Source of the DNA: an uncultured Clostridia bacterium
Lineage (GTDB): Bacteria; Bacillota; Clostridia; Christensenellales; Borkfalkiaceae
Direction of reading: 5' to 3'
DNA: 64,000 bases
Assembly: GCA_947623655.1 (NCBI GenBank)
Contig: CANQHG010000006.1
Location: 35,973 to 99,972 of the forward strand
Shown here: in pieces, positions 28,675-38,997 of the stretch
Layout: each line of letters begins with the position of its first letter
How positions within the stretch are numbered: the stretch's first letter is position 1
Translations under genes and position numbers: made by a program
The notes under the pieces: model-generated
The model's input: only the letters and a program-made list of their open reading frames with translations
Databases searched by the model: none
What the model was told of the DNA's origin: nothing

Positions 28675-30747
28675 TTGAACGTAAAACATGTACTTTTATC
28701 AAAAATCAAGGACGGGACATTCGTTCTTCTGACCGCCGAAGAGATCGCGCGAAAACTTCGCCTCGGCAAAAGAGAAGCGCTTGCGCTCAAGAACATGCTA
28801 GCATCGCTCGTCCGCAGCGGCGAGCTCCTGACCGACAGTGCGGCACGATACGGAACAGTAGAGCAATTTTGTGCAAAACGCGGAAAAATTCAGGGGCATG
28901 AGCGCGGTTTTGCTTTTTTTGTTCCCGACGACGGCTCGGAAAATCTCTTTCTTCCCCGTAAAGCACTGAAAAATGCGTTGCATGGCGACGATGTGCTCTG
29001 TTTTTGCCGCATCGGAGACGAGGGCGAAGTCCTTGCCATTCTGCAAAGGGGAATCGATGAAGTCGTCGGGACATACCGGTTCGAAAGACAGGTCGGTTTT
29101 GTTATTCCAGACGACAAACGGTTTACCGAAAAAGTCTTTATCCCGCGCGGGCGCAGTCACGGTTGTCATGGAAATGAAAAGGTCGTTGCGAAAATCAAAT
29201 CGTACGACGGCCGCATGCCGATCGGGGAGATCTCTGAAATCTTGGGAGAAAGCGGCGATCTGTTTACCGAAGAACTTTCTTTGATCCGTGCGCACTCGCT
29301 GCGCGAAGAATTTTCCGATGACGTGTTGCGCGAAGGAGAAAAACAGGCGAACAAAGATCCTCTTCTTTCGTTGGATGGACGCGCCGATTTCAGAAACAAA
29401 CTTATCATAACGGTCGACGGCGAGGACACGCGTGACATCGACGACGCTATTTCTATTGAAAAGAAAGGGGAAAACTTTCTCCTGGGCGTGCATATCGCGG
29501 ACGTTTCCCACTATGTCAAACGCAACGGCCTTCTGGATGTGGAAGCGTTCAAACGAGGGACGAGCGTCTATTTTCCCGACCGCGTGCTTCCCATGCTTCC
29601 TCCCTCGCTTTCGAACAACATATGTTCTCTGAACGAGGGCGTGCCCCGGCTTACACTATCCTGCCTCATGACGGTGAACGAAAAGGGCGCCGTCATAGAA
29701 AAGAAGATCGTCCCCTCTTTGATCTGTTCGAAACATCGCATGACGTATACTGCGATGACAGCCATCGCAAACAGAGAGAAAGAAGCTTGTGAAAGATACT
29801 CAGATCTCATAGAATTCGTTAAAAATGCCGTGAAACTTACAAACATTCTGAAAGCGGCACAAATAAAACGCGGCGGCGTAAACATGGATGTAAATGAGAC
29901 AAAAATTGTCTGCGAAAACGGAAAGATCACCGTCAAACCGCAGGAGAGAACGATCTCGCACGAGATGATCGAGCAATTCATGATCCTCGCCAATGAGAGC
30001 GTAGCAACGATCATGACCGAAAGACAAATGCCCTTTGTCTACCGCGTTCATGAGAAACCATCCGCGGAAAAGGCAACGGCTTTTCGTCAATTTTTGAATG
30101 AGATCGGAGTCGCGGCGCCTTTCGATCCCTATCAAGTAACCTCGTACGATTATCAAAAACTTCTTGTTTCTATTGAAAAAACGCCTCTTTATCCCGTCGT
30201 GAACCGTGTAATGCTGCGTTCGATGATGAAAGCAGTATATTCGCCCGAAAATATCGGTCACTTCGGCCTCGCTTCAGACTGTTATTGTCACTTCACGTCC
30301 CCTATACGCCGCTACCCCGATTTGTGCATCCACCGCATCATCAAGGAAGCACTGCAAGATGAAACGGCCGCGCGCGAGAAATATCGGAATATTGTGGAGA
30401 GCGTTTCAATCCGCTCTTCCGCCTGCGAAAGGAACGCCATGGAAGCAGAACGTGACGTAGACGAACTGTACATTGTGACATATATGCAAGACAAGATCGG
30501 AGAGGAATACGATGCGACGGTCTCGGGAGTTACATCATTCGGATTATTTGCGGCGCTTGAAAATTCTATCGAGGGTTTTATTCCCATTGAAACTCTCCCC
30601 GACGACAGCTATGAATACTTGGAAGAAAAATTTTTGCTCCGCGGAAACAGTCATGCTTTCCGGCTCGGGCAACAAATTAAAATAAAAGTTGTCGGCGTAG
30701 ACCGCGGTGCGCGCAGAGTTCAGTTTTCGCTTCTTGAAATACTTTGA
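28675..30747 (+). CDS. rnr: Ribonuclease R (TTG start)
   Basis: GEDTRDIDDAISIEKKGENFLLGVHIADVSHYVK, SPIRRYPDLCIHRIIKEAL, C-terminal S1 domain. Confidence 0.96.
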   Translation: MNVKHVLLSKIKDGTFVLLTAEEIARKLRLGKREALALKNMLASLVRSGELLTDSAARYGTVEQFCAKRGKIQGHERGFAFFVPDDGSENLFLPRKALKNALHGDDVLCFCRIGDEGEVLAILQRGIDEVVGTYRFERQVGFVIPDDKRFTEKVFIPRGRSHGCHGNEKVVAKIKSYDGRMPIGEISEILGESGDLFTEELSLIRAHSLREEFSDDVLREGEKQANKDPLLSLDGRADFRNKLIITVDGEDTRDIDDAISIEKKGENFLLGVHIADVSHYVKRNGLLDVEAFKRGTSVYFPDRVLPMLPPSLSNNICSLNEGVPRLTLSCLMTVNEKGAVIEKKIVPSLICSKHRMTYTAMTAIANREKEACERYSDLIEFVKNAVKLTNILKAAQIKRGGVNMDVNETKIVCENGKITVKPQERTISHEMIEQFMILANESVATIMTERQMPFVYRVHEKPSAEKATAFRQFLNEIGVAAPFDPYQVTSYDYQKLLVSIEKTPLYPVVNRVMLRSMMKAVYSPENIGHFGLASDCYCHFTSPIRRYPDLCIHRIIKEALQDETAAREKYRNIVESVSIRSSACERNAMEAERDVDELYIVTYMQDKIGEEYDATVSGVTSFGLFAALENSIEGFIPIETLPDDSYEYLEEKFLLRGNSHAFRLGQQIKIKVVGVDRGARRVQFSLLEIL

Positions 30748-30780
30748 CAATTCTCCCCGGTCTATGTTATAATTTTGTTA

Positions 30781-31223
30781 TGAAGATCATTGCAGTCAAC
30801 AAATCAGCCTCCTTCGAATACTTCATCGAAGATAAATACGAGGCGGGCGTCGTTTTGGAGGGCGCAGAAGTCAAGTCTCTTCGGGCAGGGAAAGCCTCCC
30901 TTGGGGAAAGTTTCTGCGAGATCCGAGGCGGCGAGATCTTTTTAAAGAATATGCACATCGCTCTATATGACAAGAGCGGCGCTTTTTCCACGCGCGACTC
31001 AAGAAAGGACAGAAAACTTCTTCTGCATCGTATCGAGATATCTAAGATCGTGGGAAGAGTCAATGAGAGAGGATATACCCTCGTTCCCCTCAAGATCTAC
31101 TTTAAAGACGCGCTTGTAAAGGTCGAGATCGCGCTCTGCAAGGGAAAACACACATACGATAAAAAACAAGTCCTGAAAGAGCGCGACATCAAACGTGCCA
31201 TGGACAGAGAGGCAAAACTGTGA
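30781..31223 (+). CDS. smpB: SsrA-binding protein
   Basis: YEAGVVLEGAEVKSLRAGKASLGESF...LCKGKHTYDKKQVLKERDIKRAMDRE. Confidence 0.97.
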
Positions 31224-31247
31224 TCCGCCGAAAGACGGATCTTTTTT
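31222..31247 (+). terminator. Terminator after smpB
   Basis: GATCCG-CCGAAAGA-CGGATC-TTTTTT. Confidence 0.75.
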
Positions 31248-31369
31248 ATGGTAAAAAAAGGCCGCCCGTTTCCTGAAGACGGCGGTAAAAAATCCATGAT
31301 ATGTTTTTGCAAAACAAAACCCCATATATTGGCGCTACTCTTTAAAACGGCACAATATACAGGGTCCGA

Positions 31370-31446
<77 letters not shown>

Positions 31447-31546
31447 ATGCGTAACGGTATTATCATACACGAAATGGGAGAGCTTGTCAAGCATTTTCTT
31501 TTATTTTTACACTTTTTTAAAAAATTTTTGTCGGAAATATTTTTCG

Positions 31547-32104
31547 TCACCTCTTTATGATCCGGAGTGCACTGCGCAGACGAGCGATCTTCTCTTCCGA
31601 AAGATTTTCCTTTGGAATGGGATAAATGGTAACAGAGGTGGGATACAGAAGAAAAAATTTCTTACACTCTTTTCGCTTTACGAAATCCTCATAATAGGTC
31701 TTTATCGCGCCGAGTCTCTCCCCGCGGCGAATCGCCGCGATGCATACATAATCATCATAAAAGGAATACTCATTGATCTCCAGGCAGTTGTCGGCGTTCC
31801 TCATGTTCTTTTTTACGGAAAAAAGAAAAACAATTCCCGTTGCAAAAAGCACAGCGCCCAAAAAGAGCAGAATATACAAAACAAAATCGGGAATTGTAAG
31901 AACGTCGCCCTTTAAAACACTGAATACAATATAGGCAAGAACAAGAGGGATCCCGAGCACGATGCCGATATAAGAATAGATCAGAATGGGTTTTGATATC
32001 TCTTTCTGGACCTGACCGTCGATTTTGCTCGTTATGATCAAAAAAGGAGTTTTTTCTACTTTTTGCTCGATTTCTTGTGCAGTTTCCTCTATTATGTCTG
32101 ACAT
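31547..32104 (-). CDS. YcxB-like membrane protein
   Basis: Two TM segments; LEINEYSFYDDYVCIAAIRRGERLGAIKTYYEDFVKRKECKKFFLLYPTSVTIYPI; start ATG lies inside motif copy (f). Confidence 0.6.
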   Translation of the reverse strand: MSDIIEETAQEIEQKVEKTPFLIITSKIDGQVQKEISKPILIYSYIGIVLGIPLVLAYIVFSVLKGDVLTIPDFVLYILLFLGAVLFATGIVFLFSVKKNMRNADNCLEINEYSFYDDYVCIAAIRRGERLGAIKTYYEDFVKRKECKKFFLLYPTSVTIYPIPKENLSEEKIARLRSALRIIKR

Positions 32105-32112
32105 AGTACTCT
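32091..32112 (+). repeat. Dispersed palindromic motif copy (f): ATTATGTCTGACATAGTACTCT
   Basis: Direct reading. Confidence 0.88.
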
Positions 32113-32134
32113 TCAAAACTCCCAATTTCTTGAT

Positions 32135-33109
32135 TTATTCGTACATTTCATCCTTTGTGCTACGGGTAAAGAGCTTCCCGATCTCCTCACGGCAACGCTT
32201 TTCGTCGTCTCCGCTTCCGTAACAGACATTGTAGACGGCTTCGATAATGGGAAGCTCGACATGGTATGTTTGTCCCAGATAGCGCATCGCACCGCTCGTT
32301 GCGACCCCTTCTGCAAGCTTTTCGAACCTCTGCCCTTTGGCAAGCATTTCACCGTACATTCTGTTATGGGAATAGGGTGAAAAAAGCGTCGTCTCATAAT
32401 CACCGAGGTGCGCAAGGCCATAGGCGGAAAGCTCATTCCCGCCCATTGCTTTGATGAGACGGGCAACTTCCCGCGCGCCGCGTGACATCAACGGACCCTT
32501 GAGCGGGACGCAGATAACATCTAAAATTCCTGCCGCGATCCCCATGACATTCTTTGCGGCCGCGCCGATCTCCGTGCCTATGAGGTCATTTCCGTAATAA
32601 AAACGGATCAGGTCGCTCTTGAAAGCGTGGACAAGTTCTCTTTTCAGCGTTTCGTTCTCCGAATCGATGACCATACAGTTCGGAACACCCTGCACAAAAC
32701 TCTGGATATGCCCCGGTCCGACCCAAACGGCGATCTTCTGCGGCGAAATTCCGCTCTCAACCAGAATTTCCGAAAGCCTTTTGCCCGTTCCCGACTCGAT
32801 CCCTTTCATGCAGAGCACAAAAGTTTTTTCGGAAACGTCGAAAGCGGTCACGCGTTTCATAAATCCGCGAAGACCCTGCGATGAGATGGAGATGACGATG
32901 ATCTCCGCCCGCTCCACAGCCTCATGCAGATCGCATGTGAGCGTGATACTCTTATCCAACGTAACGTAATCGTTTTTTCCCGTTTCCTTTAAGGTCTGAT
33001 AGGAATATTCGCCCTCGGGGCCCCAACTATAAACCTCATTGCCACGGCGTGCAAGATACCATGCGATAAACGATCCCCATCTGCCGCAACCCAAAACGCT
33101 GATTTTCAT
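32135..33109 (-). CDS. gpsA: NAD(P)H-dependent glycerol-3-phosphate dehydrogenase
   Basis: MKISVLGCGRWGSFIAWYLARRGNEVYSWG...GTEIGAAAKNVMGIAAGI. Confidence 0.85.
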   Translation of the reverse strand: MKISVLGCGRWGSFIAWYLARRGNEVYSWGPEGEYSYQTLKETGKNDYVTLDKSITLTCDLHEAVERAEIIVISISSQGLRGFMKRVTAFDVSEKTFVLCMKGIESGTGKRLSEILVESGISPQKIAVWVGPGHIQSFVQGVPNCMVIDSENETLKRELVHAFKSDLIRFYYGNDLIGTEIGAAAKNVMGIAAGILDVICVPLKGPLMSRGAREVARLIKAMGGNELSAYGLAHLGDYETTLFSPYSHNRMYGEMLAKGQRFEKLAEGVATSGAMRYLGQTYHVELPIIEAVYNVCYGSGDDEKRCREEIGKLFTRSTKDEMYE

Positions 33110-33118
33110 AAAATCCTC

Positions 33119-33712
33119 TTATATTTCTTTTCTCTCGATCAATGCGCGGGCGAGCGTTACGTCGTCCGTGTATTCGAGTTCGCTGCCCACGGCGATACCC
33201 CGCGCAAGACGAGTCACTTTCACGCCAAGCGGCTTTAAGAGCTTTGCGATATACATTGCAGTCGCCTCGCCTTCGACGTCGGGGTTGGTCGCCATGATAA
33301 CTTCTTGGACCTGTCCTTCCTGTATGCGCTCCAAAAGCTCTTTGATGCGGATATCATTGGGCGTTACGCCGTTCATCGGGTCGATGACGCCGTGCAAAAC
33401 ATGATAGACGCCCTTATATTCATGCAACTTTTCGAGCGCGATCACATCTTTTGGTTCCTTGACGACGCAGATCGTCCCGCTGTCGCGCAGACGGCAGATG
33501 TCGCAGATATCACTCTCCGTAAAATTACCGCAGATCCTGCAGAAATGCACCCTCTTTTTGACGCCGATGATCGCCTCGGCAAATTGATGCGCTTCCGCTT
33601 CAGACATATTGATCACGCGGTAGGCATACCGCTGGGCTGTCTTTTTTCCGACTCCCGGAAGCTTCGAAAATTCGTTCATCAGGCGCCCGATAGGTTCTAT
33701 GAAGACTTCCAC
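33119..33712 (-). CDS. recR: Recombination protein RecR
   Basis: [17 protein letters not shown], CxxC zinc finger, Toprim [13 protein letters not shown]. Confidence 0.96.
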   Translation of the reverse strand: MEVFIEPIGRLMNEFSKLPGVGKKTAQRYAYRVINMSEAEAHQFAEAIIGVKKRVHFCRICGNFTESDICDICRLRDSGTICVVKEPKDVIALEKLHEYKGVYHVLHGVIDPMNGVTPNDIRIKELLERIQEGQVQEVIMATNPDVEGEATAMYIAKLLKPLGVKVTRLARGIAVGSELEYTDDVTLARALIERKEI

Positions 33713-34060
33713 TTAAAAGAGTCCTCCCAAATTCCCGCCTACGGCGCCGAATTTCGACATCTTTTCCTGATAGACCGCGTCCGCTTTCTTATATCCGTCG
33801 AGAATGGCCGCGAGCACAAGATCTTCGAGCATTTCGCTGTCCTCGGGATCGATGACGTCCTTATCGATCTCGATTCCGTCGATGATCTTTTTTGCGTTCA
33901 TATACACGACGACTGCTTCTCCGCCCGCCGTGCCGACGATCTCCCATTCGTCGAGAAGCTTTTCGGTCTCCTGCATTTCTTCCTGCATCTTTTGCGCCTG
34001 CTTTATGAGATTCTGCATGTTCCCCATGCCGCCCATGTTGCCGCCCCTGCCGTAAGCCAT
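33713..34060 (-). CDS. YbaB/EbfC nucleoid-associated protein
   Basis: MGGMGNMQNLIKQAQKMQEEMQETEKLLDEWEIVGTAGGEAVVVYMNAKK. Confidence 0.95.
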   Translation of the reverse strand: MAYGRGGNMGGMGNMQNLIKQAQKMQEEMQETEKLLDEWEIVGTAGGEAVVVYMNAKKIIDGIEIDKDVIDPEDSEMLEDLVLAAILDGYKKADAVYQEKMSKFGAVGGNLGGLF

Positions 34061-34076
34061 TTTTCCTTTCCTCCTG

Positions 34077-35858
34077 TTATTTCACTTCAACCGTATAATC
34101 TTTGAAATCTCTCTTAAGCTGAGCGATTCCATCTTCTTTCGCAGTCTGATTTCTGCCCCTCACTTCAAAATTCGCAATGCCGATCTGTTCGAAAACCTGT
34201 CTCACCATCGCCGCATGCTCTTCCCGTCTAAGCGAACGGAGAACAGTATCGTTATCGGTATACAGAACAAAGATATCTCCATCATATTCCGCTTCAAGAT
34301 CGGAACAAATGGTGACAAGTACACCGTTGCGACACGTCTTTCTGAGCGTTCGCATAAACAGACCGAATGTAGCGACAGCGTTTGCCGGGACTGCCGAATT
34401 CCCTTTTTGCAAAACATTCGGCTGAGGTTTCGGTTCTTCTATAGCTTTCTCTACGCCTTTCGGTAAAGCTGAATTTTCATTCTTATGCGCTTTGAAAGTG
34501 TACGGTTCGTCTGAAAAGTACGCCTCCTCAAACATTGGCTCTTCCATGGGCGGCGGCAAATCATCATCCCCGTTCTCTTCTGCTTCCTGCACGAGCTTTG
34601 CGGATCTATCTTCTTTCACGGGAGGTTGCGCCGAATTTTCCCCTCTCTCACTTGCATGGATTTGCACATCCGTCGTTTGCGGCGCGGCAGAGACGATGAC
34701 ACCCGTCTCCTTGATCGTTTTAAGCTCCTGCTCGAGGGCATCCATGCGCACGAGGAGAGCGTCGATATCAAGATCCTGTGAGGGGGTGGAAATGCGTACG
34801 ATCGCCGTTTCCAAAACGATGCGGGGAGACGCAGTATAGCGAAGTTCGTTCTCCGTCTTGGCCATGATCTCCGTTGCCCGCAAGATCGCACTGCTCTCCG
34901 CCCGGTCTGCAAGATTTTTAACTGCGGCAAACAGTTCTTTGGGTAAAGAGAGAAGTTTTTCTGCCGTCCTGCACGTCTTTGCAACGAGAACCTGGTTTAA
35001 AAGATCGAGAATATTGCGGACGAGAACGCCCACGGCTTTCCCCGCGGCAAGAATCTTTTCGGTTTGTTCGATGGCTTCCCCACATTCAAAACGAAGAAGA
35101 GCGGAAACAAGACCGCAAGTTTCTTGAAAATCTGCCGCACCCAAAACTGCCGTTACGCCCTCATACGTGAGATCATCCGAATAGGCAATGCACATTTCGG
35201 CAATGGAGAGCATATCTCTGTCGCTCCCCGCGCCCGCACGGGCGATCGCCGAAACAGCCTCTTTTTCGTACTTTTTCCCCACTTCGTCGAGCACGCGGAT
35301 CAGATGTTTTTCGAGATCCTCTTCGGGAATGAGCTTGAAATCCAGCCGCATGCAACGCGAGAGGATCGTCGCGGGAAGTTTCTGCGGCTCGGTAGTCGCA
35401 AGAATGAAAACCGCGTGCGCAGGCGGCTCCTCGAGCGTCTTCAAAAGAGCATTGAATGCGCTATCGGTGAGCATGTGAACTTCGTCGATGATATAGACTT
35501 TATATCTGCCGTTGACGGGCGGATATTGTACCTTTTCGCGCAGATCTCGCATCTCGTTCACGCCGTTATTGGAAGCTGCGTCGATCTCGGAGATATCCAT
35601 GGAACCGCCCGCAAGCGCCAAACATGCAGGGCATTTTCCGCAAGGCGAACCGTCTTTCGGGTTTTCGCAGTTAATGGCGCGCGCAAAAATACGCGCGACT
35701 GTCGTCTTTCCCGTCCCGCGCGGTCCCGTAAAAAGATACGCATGCCCGATCGCCCCGCTCCCGATCTGATTTTTCAGGACCCGTACGACATGCTCCTGCC
35801 GCACCAACTCATCGAACGTGCGCGGCCGAAATCGCCTGTATAGGGAAACGTGCGCCAT
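34077..35858 (-). CDS. dnaX: DNA polymerase III subunit gamma/tau
   Basis: MAHVSLYRRFRPRTFDELVRQEHVVRVLKNQIG, HAYLFTGPRGTGKTTVARIFARA; AGGAGGAG Shine-Dalgarno. Confidence 0.96.
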   Translation of the reverse strand: MAHVSLYRRFRPRTFDELVRQEHVVRVLKNQIGSGAIGHAYLFTGPRGTGKTTVARIFARAINCENPKDGSPCGKCPACLALAGGSMDISEIDAASNNGVNEMRDLREKVQYPPVNGRYKVYIIDEVHMLTDSAFNALLKTLEEPPAHAVFILATTEPQKLPATILSRCMRLDFKLIPEEDLEKHLIRVLDEVGKKYEKEAVSAIARAGAGSDRDMLSIAEMCIAYSDDLTYEGVTAVLGAADFQETCGLVSALLRFECGEAIEQTEKILAAGKAVGVLVRNILDLLNQVLVAKTCRTAEKLLSLPKELFAAVKNLADRAESSAILRATEIMAKTENELRYTASPRIVLETAIVRISTPSQDLDIDALLVRMDALEQELKTIKETGVIVSAAPQTTDVQIHASERGENSAQPPVKEDRSAKLVQEAEENGDDDLPPPMEEPMFEEAYFSDEPYTFKAHKNENSALPKGVEKAIEEPKPQPNVLQKGNSAVPANAVATFGLFMRTLRKTCRNGVLVTICSDLEAEYDGDIFVLYTDNDTVLRSLRREEHAAMVRQVFEQIGIANFEVRGRNQTAKEDGIAQLKRDFKDYTVEVK

Positions 35859-35872
35859 AATCTCCTCCTGCA

Positions 35873-36442
35873 TCAATGTTTGTCGGAAAATGCGACCTGC
35901 AATTTCCGTTTGGAACGTCCAAGCGCGTTATCCACGCTCTTTAAAGATTTTCCCGTCGCCTCGCAGATCTGTGAATAACTCATACCGTCGAGGTACATAG
36001 TCATCACGCGGAACTCAAAATTACTCAAAACTTTCATCAGCTCCGTCTGCAATTCGGTACGCGATTCATCGTCTATCAAAAAATCCTCAGGCGATACGCC
36101 GCTTTCAACGGTATCGGGATCAAACCCTTCGGCGTTGATCTGTCTGCCCGCCGCACGCAAAACGTCAAAAATGCGCCTTGTCACACAGAGATAGGCAAAA
36201 TTTTTGAACCTTTTCCCCGCATTCGGGTCGAAAGCGCCGATCGCCGCATACAGCCCGATCATACCTTCCTGCACAAGATCGTCCGTTTCGCCCCCCTCCA
36301 AAAAAAATTGGCGTGCACGGGCGCGGACTGCATTCTTGTAGCGCAGAAGAAGCTCTTCTGTCGCCGCAACGTCCCCTTTTTGTGCGCGGGTCACAAGCGC
36401 TTCGTCTGTTTCATTTCTGAATTCTTGCACGGACAACCTCAT
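35873..36442 (-). CDS. sigH: Sigma-70 family factor, SigH-like
   Basis: RAQKGDVAATEELLLRYKNAVRARARQFFLEGGETDDLVQEGMIGLYAAIGAFDPNAGKRFKNFAYLCVTRRI; rlmB/mrnC neighbours. Confidence 0.88.
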   Translation of the reverse strand: MRLSVQEFRNETDEALVTRAQKGDVAATEELLLRYKNAVRARARQFFLEGGETDDLVQEGMIGLYAAIGAFDPNAGKRFKNFAYLCVTRRIFDVLRAAGRQINAEGFDPDTVESGVSPEDFLIDDESRTELQTELMKVLSNFEFRVMTMYLDGMSYSQICEATGKSLKSVDNALGRSKRKLQVAFSDKH

Positions 36443-37121
36443 AAACTGCGATTCCCAACGCCACGGAGGCATTGAGCGAATTCACTTTTCCGAAGAGAGG
36501 GATCGAGAGCACCTTATCGCATTTTTCACGGGTCAATCTCTTTACACCGCTGTCTTCTCCTCCGACAACGAAGGCGACTTTGCCCGTCAATCGCTCGTCA
36601 TAGATGCTTTCTCCGCCCGCTTCGAGTGCATAGGTCCAATAGCCGCGCTCTTTTAGAGACTCGATGGCATAGTTGATCGAGGGAACTTTTGCGACGGGAA
36701 TATGCTCCGCCGCACCTGCCGAAATGCGGACAACGGCTTCCGTCACGCTCGCGCCCTTGGCTTTGGGTATGACAACGCCGTCCGCCCCCGCGCATTCGGC
36801 AACTCTGAGAATAGAGCCGAGGTTGTGAACGTCCTCTATACCGTCGCAGAGGACGATGAGGCTATTTTCTCCCCCGCCGAGCCCGAAAAAATCGGCATAA
36901 GCAAAGTCCGTCGTAAAGGCGATCACGCCCTGATGACGCTTGTCGGCGCTCTCTCTGTCGAGTACGGCACGGTCAACGAACTGGACGCGCAGATCTTTTT
37001 TCCTCGCTTCGGCAAATATTTTCCCGAGCGTGCCCTGTGCTCCCTTTTCGATGAGTATTTTATCGACAGTCTTGTCCGTTTTCAGAAGTTCCAAAACGGC
37101 GTTTCTGCCCTCTGTTTTCAT
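36411..37121 (-). CDS. rlmB: 23S rRNA 2'-O-ribose methyltransferase (RlmB/TrmH family)
   Basis: LCDGIEDVHNLGSILRVAECAGADGVVIPK, VVGGEDSGVKRLTREKCDKVLSIPLFGKVNSLNASVALGIAVYE. Confidence 0.95.
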   Translation of the reverse strand: MKTEGRNAVLELLKTDKTVDKILIEKGAQGTLGKIFAEARKKDLRVQFVDRAVLDRESADKRHQGVIAFTTDFAYADFFGLGGGENSLIVLCDGIEDVHNLGSILRVAECAGADGVVIPKAKGASVTEAVVRISAGAAEHIPVAKVPSINYAIESLKERGYWTYALEAGGESIYDERLTGKVAFVVGGEDSGVKRLTREKCDKVLSIPLFGKVNSLNASVALGIAVYEVVRARIQK

Positions 37122-37155
37122 ACGATCTCCTTATATCACAAACAAGCTTTGGTAC

Positions 37156-37551
37156 TTACGGCCGATTTAAGAAAAAGAGCTGTCTGATGCGTTCGGTCTG
37201 TCCCGTAAGATAGAGAAAGCCGATGACCGCCTCAAACCCTGTGGAGCGGACATATTCTCCCACGCTCGCGTTCTTGCTCTTCGTCGGTTTTTTGGCATTT
37301 CTGCCGCGTCGGTAAATTTCCGTCTCCTCTTCCGTGAGAAGAGGCATGATCTTCTCCATAAGATTGCTCTGCCCGTGCGCAGAGACAAAGTCACTCGCTT
37401 TTTTATTGAGCGCTCCCGTCTTTTCGCCCGAAGAGAGCGCAAGCTTCTCCCGCACAAGGAGCGTGTAAACGGCGTCGCCCACAAACGCAAGGACAACGGG
37501 GTTCATTTGTTTTGCCCGCATTTCCGAAACGGGCTCGCTTTCGGTCAACAT
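37156..37551 (-). CDS. mrnC: Mini-ribonuclease 3
   Basis: NPVVLAFVGDAVYTLLVREKL...RRGRNAKKPTKSKNASVGEYVRSTGFEAVIGFLYLTGQ. Confidence 0.95.
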   Translation of the reverse strand: MLTESEPVSEMRAKQMNPVVLAFVGDAVYTLLVREKLALSSGEKTGALNKKASDFVSAHGQSNLMEKIMPLLTEEETEIYRRGRNAKKPTKSKNASVGEYVRSTGFEAVIGFLYLTGQTERIRQLFFLNRP

Positions 37552-37723
37552 TTACCATATTATAACATAGCGATAAAAAAATAGCAAGCGGTTCGGAAAA
37601 GCATTGGCCGAAAAAGAGAATTTTAACGAAATTGTTCTCTGTTGCGCCTTGAAAAAGTTGCTTTTCGGCAGAAAAAGATTATAATAGATACAGTTATCTC
37701 AAAGGCAAAAAGTAAGGCAGAAT

Positions 37724-38971
37724 ATGGAAGCGTTTGAAATTCTTCTTCCTTTGGCCGTGATCCTTCTTCTTTCCAAGTTGATGGGGCTCGGCGCACATAA
37801 ATGCGGAATGCCCGCCGTACTCGGCATGCTCGTTGCCGGTATTCTCATCGGACTTTTCCGTTATATCCCTTGGGAGCCCCTGCAAAAAGGTTTTTTCGGA
37901 GAGGACATTACCTACGTACTGAGTGTGATGAGTAAGATCGGCGTTGTTCTCATCATGTTTTCCGCCGGACTCGGAACAGATCTCAAGAAACTCAGACAAA
38001 CGGGCGTCGCGTCGCTCGTCATCACCTTTCTCGGCGTTGCCGTTCCCATGGGCTTCGGAGCGCTTACCGCCTATCTCTTTATGCCCGAAGCGGGCGTTCT
38101 TTCCAATCTCTTTTACGGAGCGATCCTCACCGCGACTTCCGTCTCTGTGACCGTCGCCGTTTTAAAAGAACTCGGCAAACTCGATTCCAAGGTCGGTACG
38201 TCCATTGTGGCGGCAGCGGTCATCGATGATGTTATCGGCATTGTCATTTTATCTGTGCTCACAGGCTTTTCGGGCGGCAGCGAAGGAGGCGGTTGGGAGT
38301 GGTTCAATCCCGGTGCAGGACTTGTCGTCATCAAAATCGTCGTTTTCTTTATCGCGGCCGTCGCCGTCGGTGTGGGATTGAGAAAACTTTTCAATCTGAT
38401 GGAGCGCAAGGCTCCTCATAACCGCAGAGTCCCCATCATCTCTCTTGCCGCATGCTTTGTATATGCCTACATCGCCGAAAAGATATTTGGCGTTGCGGAC
38501 ATCACGGGCGCATACATCGCAGGGCTCCTTCTTGGCGGAACGCTCTCCGAAACCCCCTACGTGGAAAGCAAAGTCGATGAAATGGGCTATCTCATCTTTT
38601 CCCCCATTTTCTTTGCCTTTATCGGCATGAATAACATCGAATACTTCGCGTCTATCAGCATGAAGTTTCTCGGCTTCGGCGCAGTTTTTGTCGCGGCAGG
38701 ACTGCTTGGGAAACTCATCGGCTGCGGTCTCGGCGCAAAGATGTGCAAATTTTCGTGGAAAGACAGTTTCCGCGTCGGCATCGGCATGATGGTGCGGGCG
38801 GAAGTCGTGCTCATCTGCACCGAAAAAGGAGTTGCTTCGGGGCTTGTCGATCCCGCGATCTATCCCTTTGTTATCGTCATCATTTTGCTCTCTTCCATTC
38901 TGACCCCTATTCTGATGAAATGGTCCTACAAAAAAGAAACGGACGTTTCGCCGTCCGTACAGACTTTATAA
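37724..38971 (+). CDS. Cation:proton antiporter (CPA2/Kef-type membrane domain only)
   Basis: Multi-TM; GMLVAGILIGLFRYIP, MFSAGLGTDLKKLRQTG. Confidence 0.9.
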   Translation: MEAFEILLPLAVILLLSKLMGLGAHKCGMPAVLGMLVAGILIGLFRYIPWEPLQKGFFGEDITYVLSVMSKIGVVLIMFSAGLGTDLKKLRQTGVASLVITFLGVAVPMGFGALTAYLFMPEAGVLSNLFYGAILTATSVSVTVAVLKELGKLDSKVGTSIVAAAVIDDVIGIVILSVLTGFSGGSEGGGWEWFNPGAGLVVIKIVVFFIAAVAVGVGLRKLFNLMERKAPHNRRVPIISLAACFVYAYIAEKIFGVADITGAYIAGLLLGGTLSETPYVESKVDEMGYLIFSPIFFAFIGMNNIEYFASISMKFLGFGAVFVAAGLLGKLIGCGLGAKMCKFSWKDSFRVGIGMMVRAEVVLICTEKGVASGLVDPAIYPFVIVIILLSSILTPILMKWSYKKETDVSPSVQTL

Positions 38972-38997
38972 CGTCACACAGACGAAAGGAGTAAGTT

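Noticed and set aside
33600-33620. cttcagacatattgatcacg resembling the dispersed motif
   Set aside because: Encodes conserved RecR sequence (VINMSEAE) and lacks the palindromic left arm; chance match.
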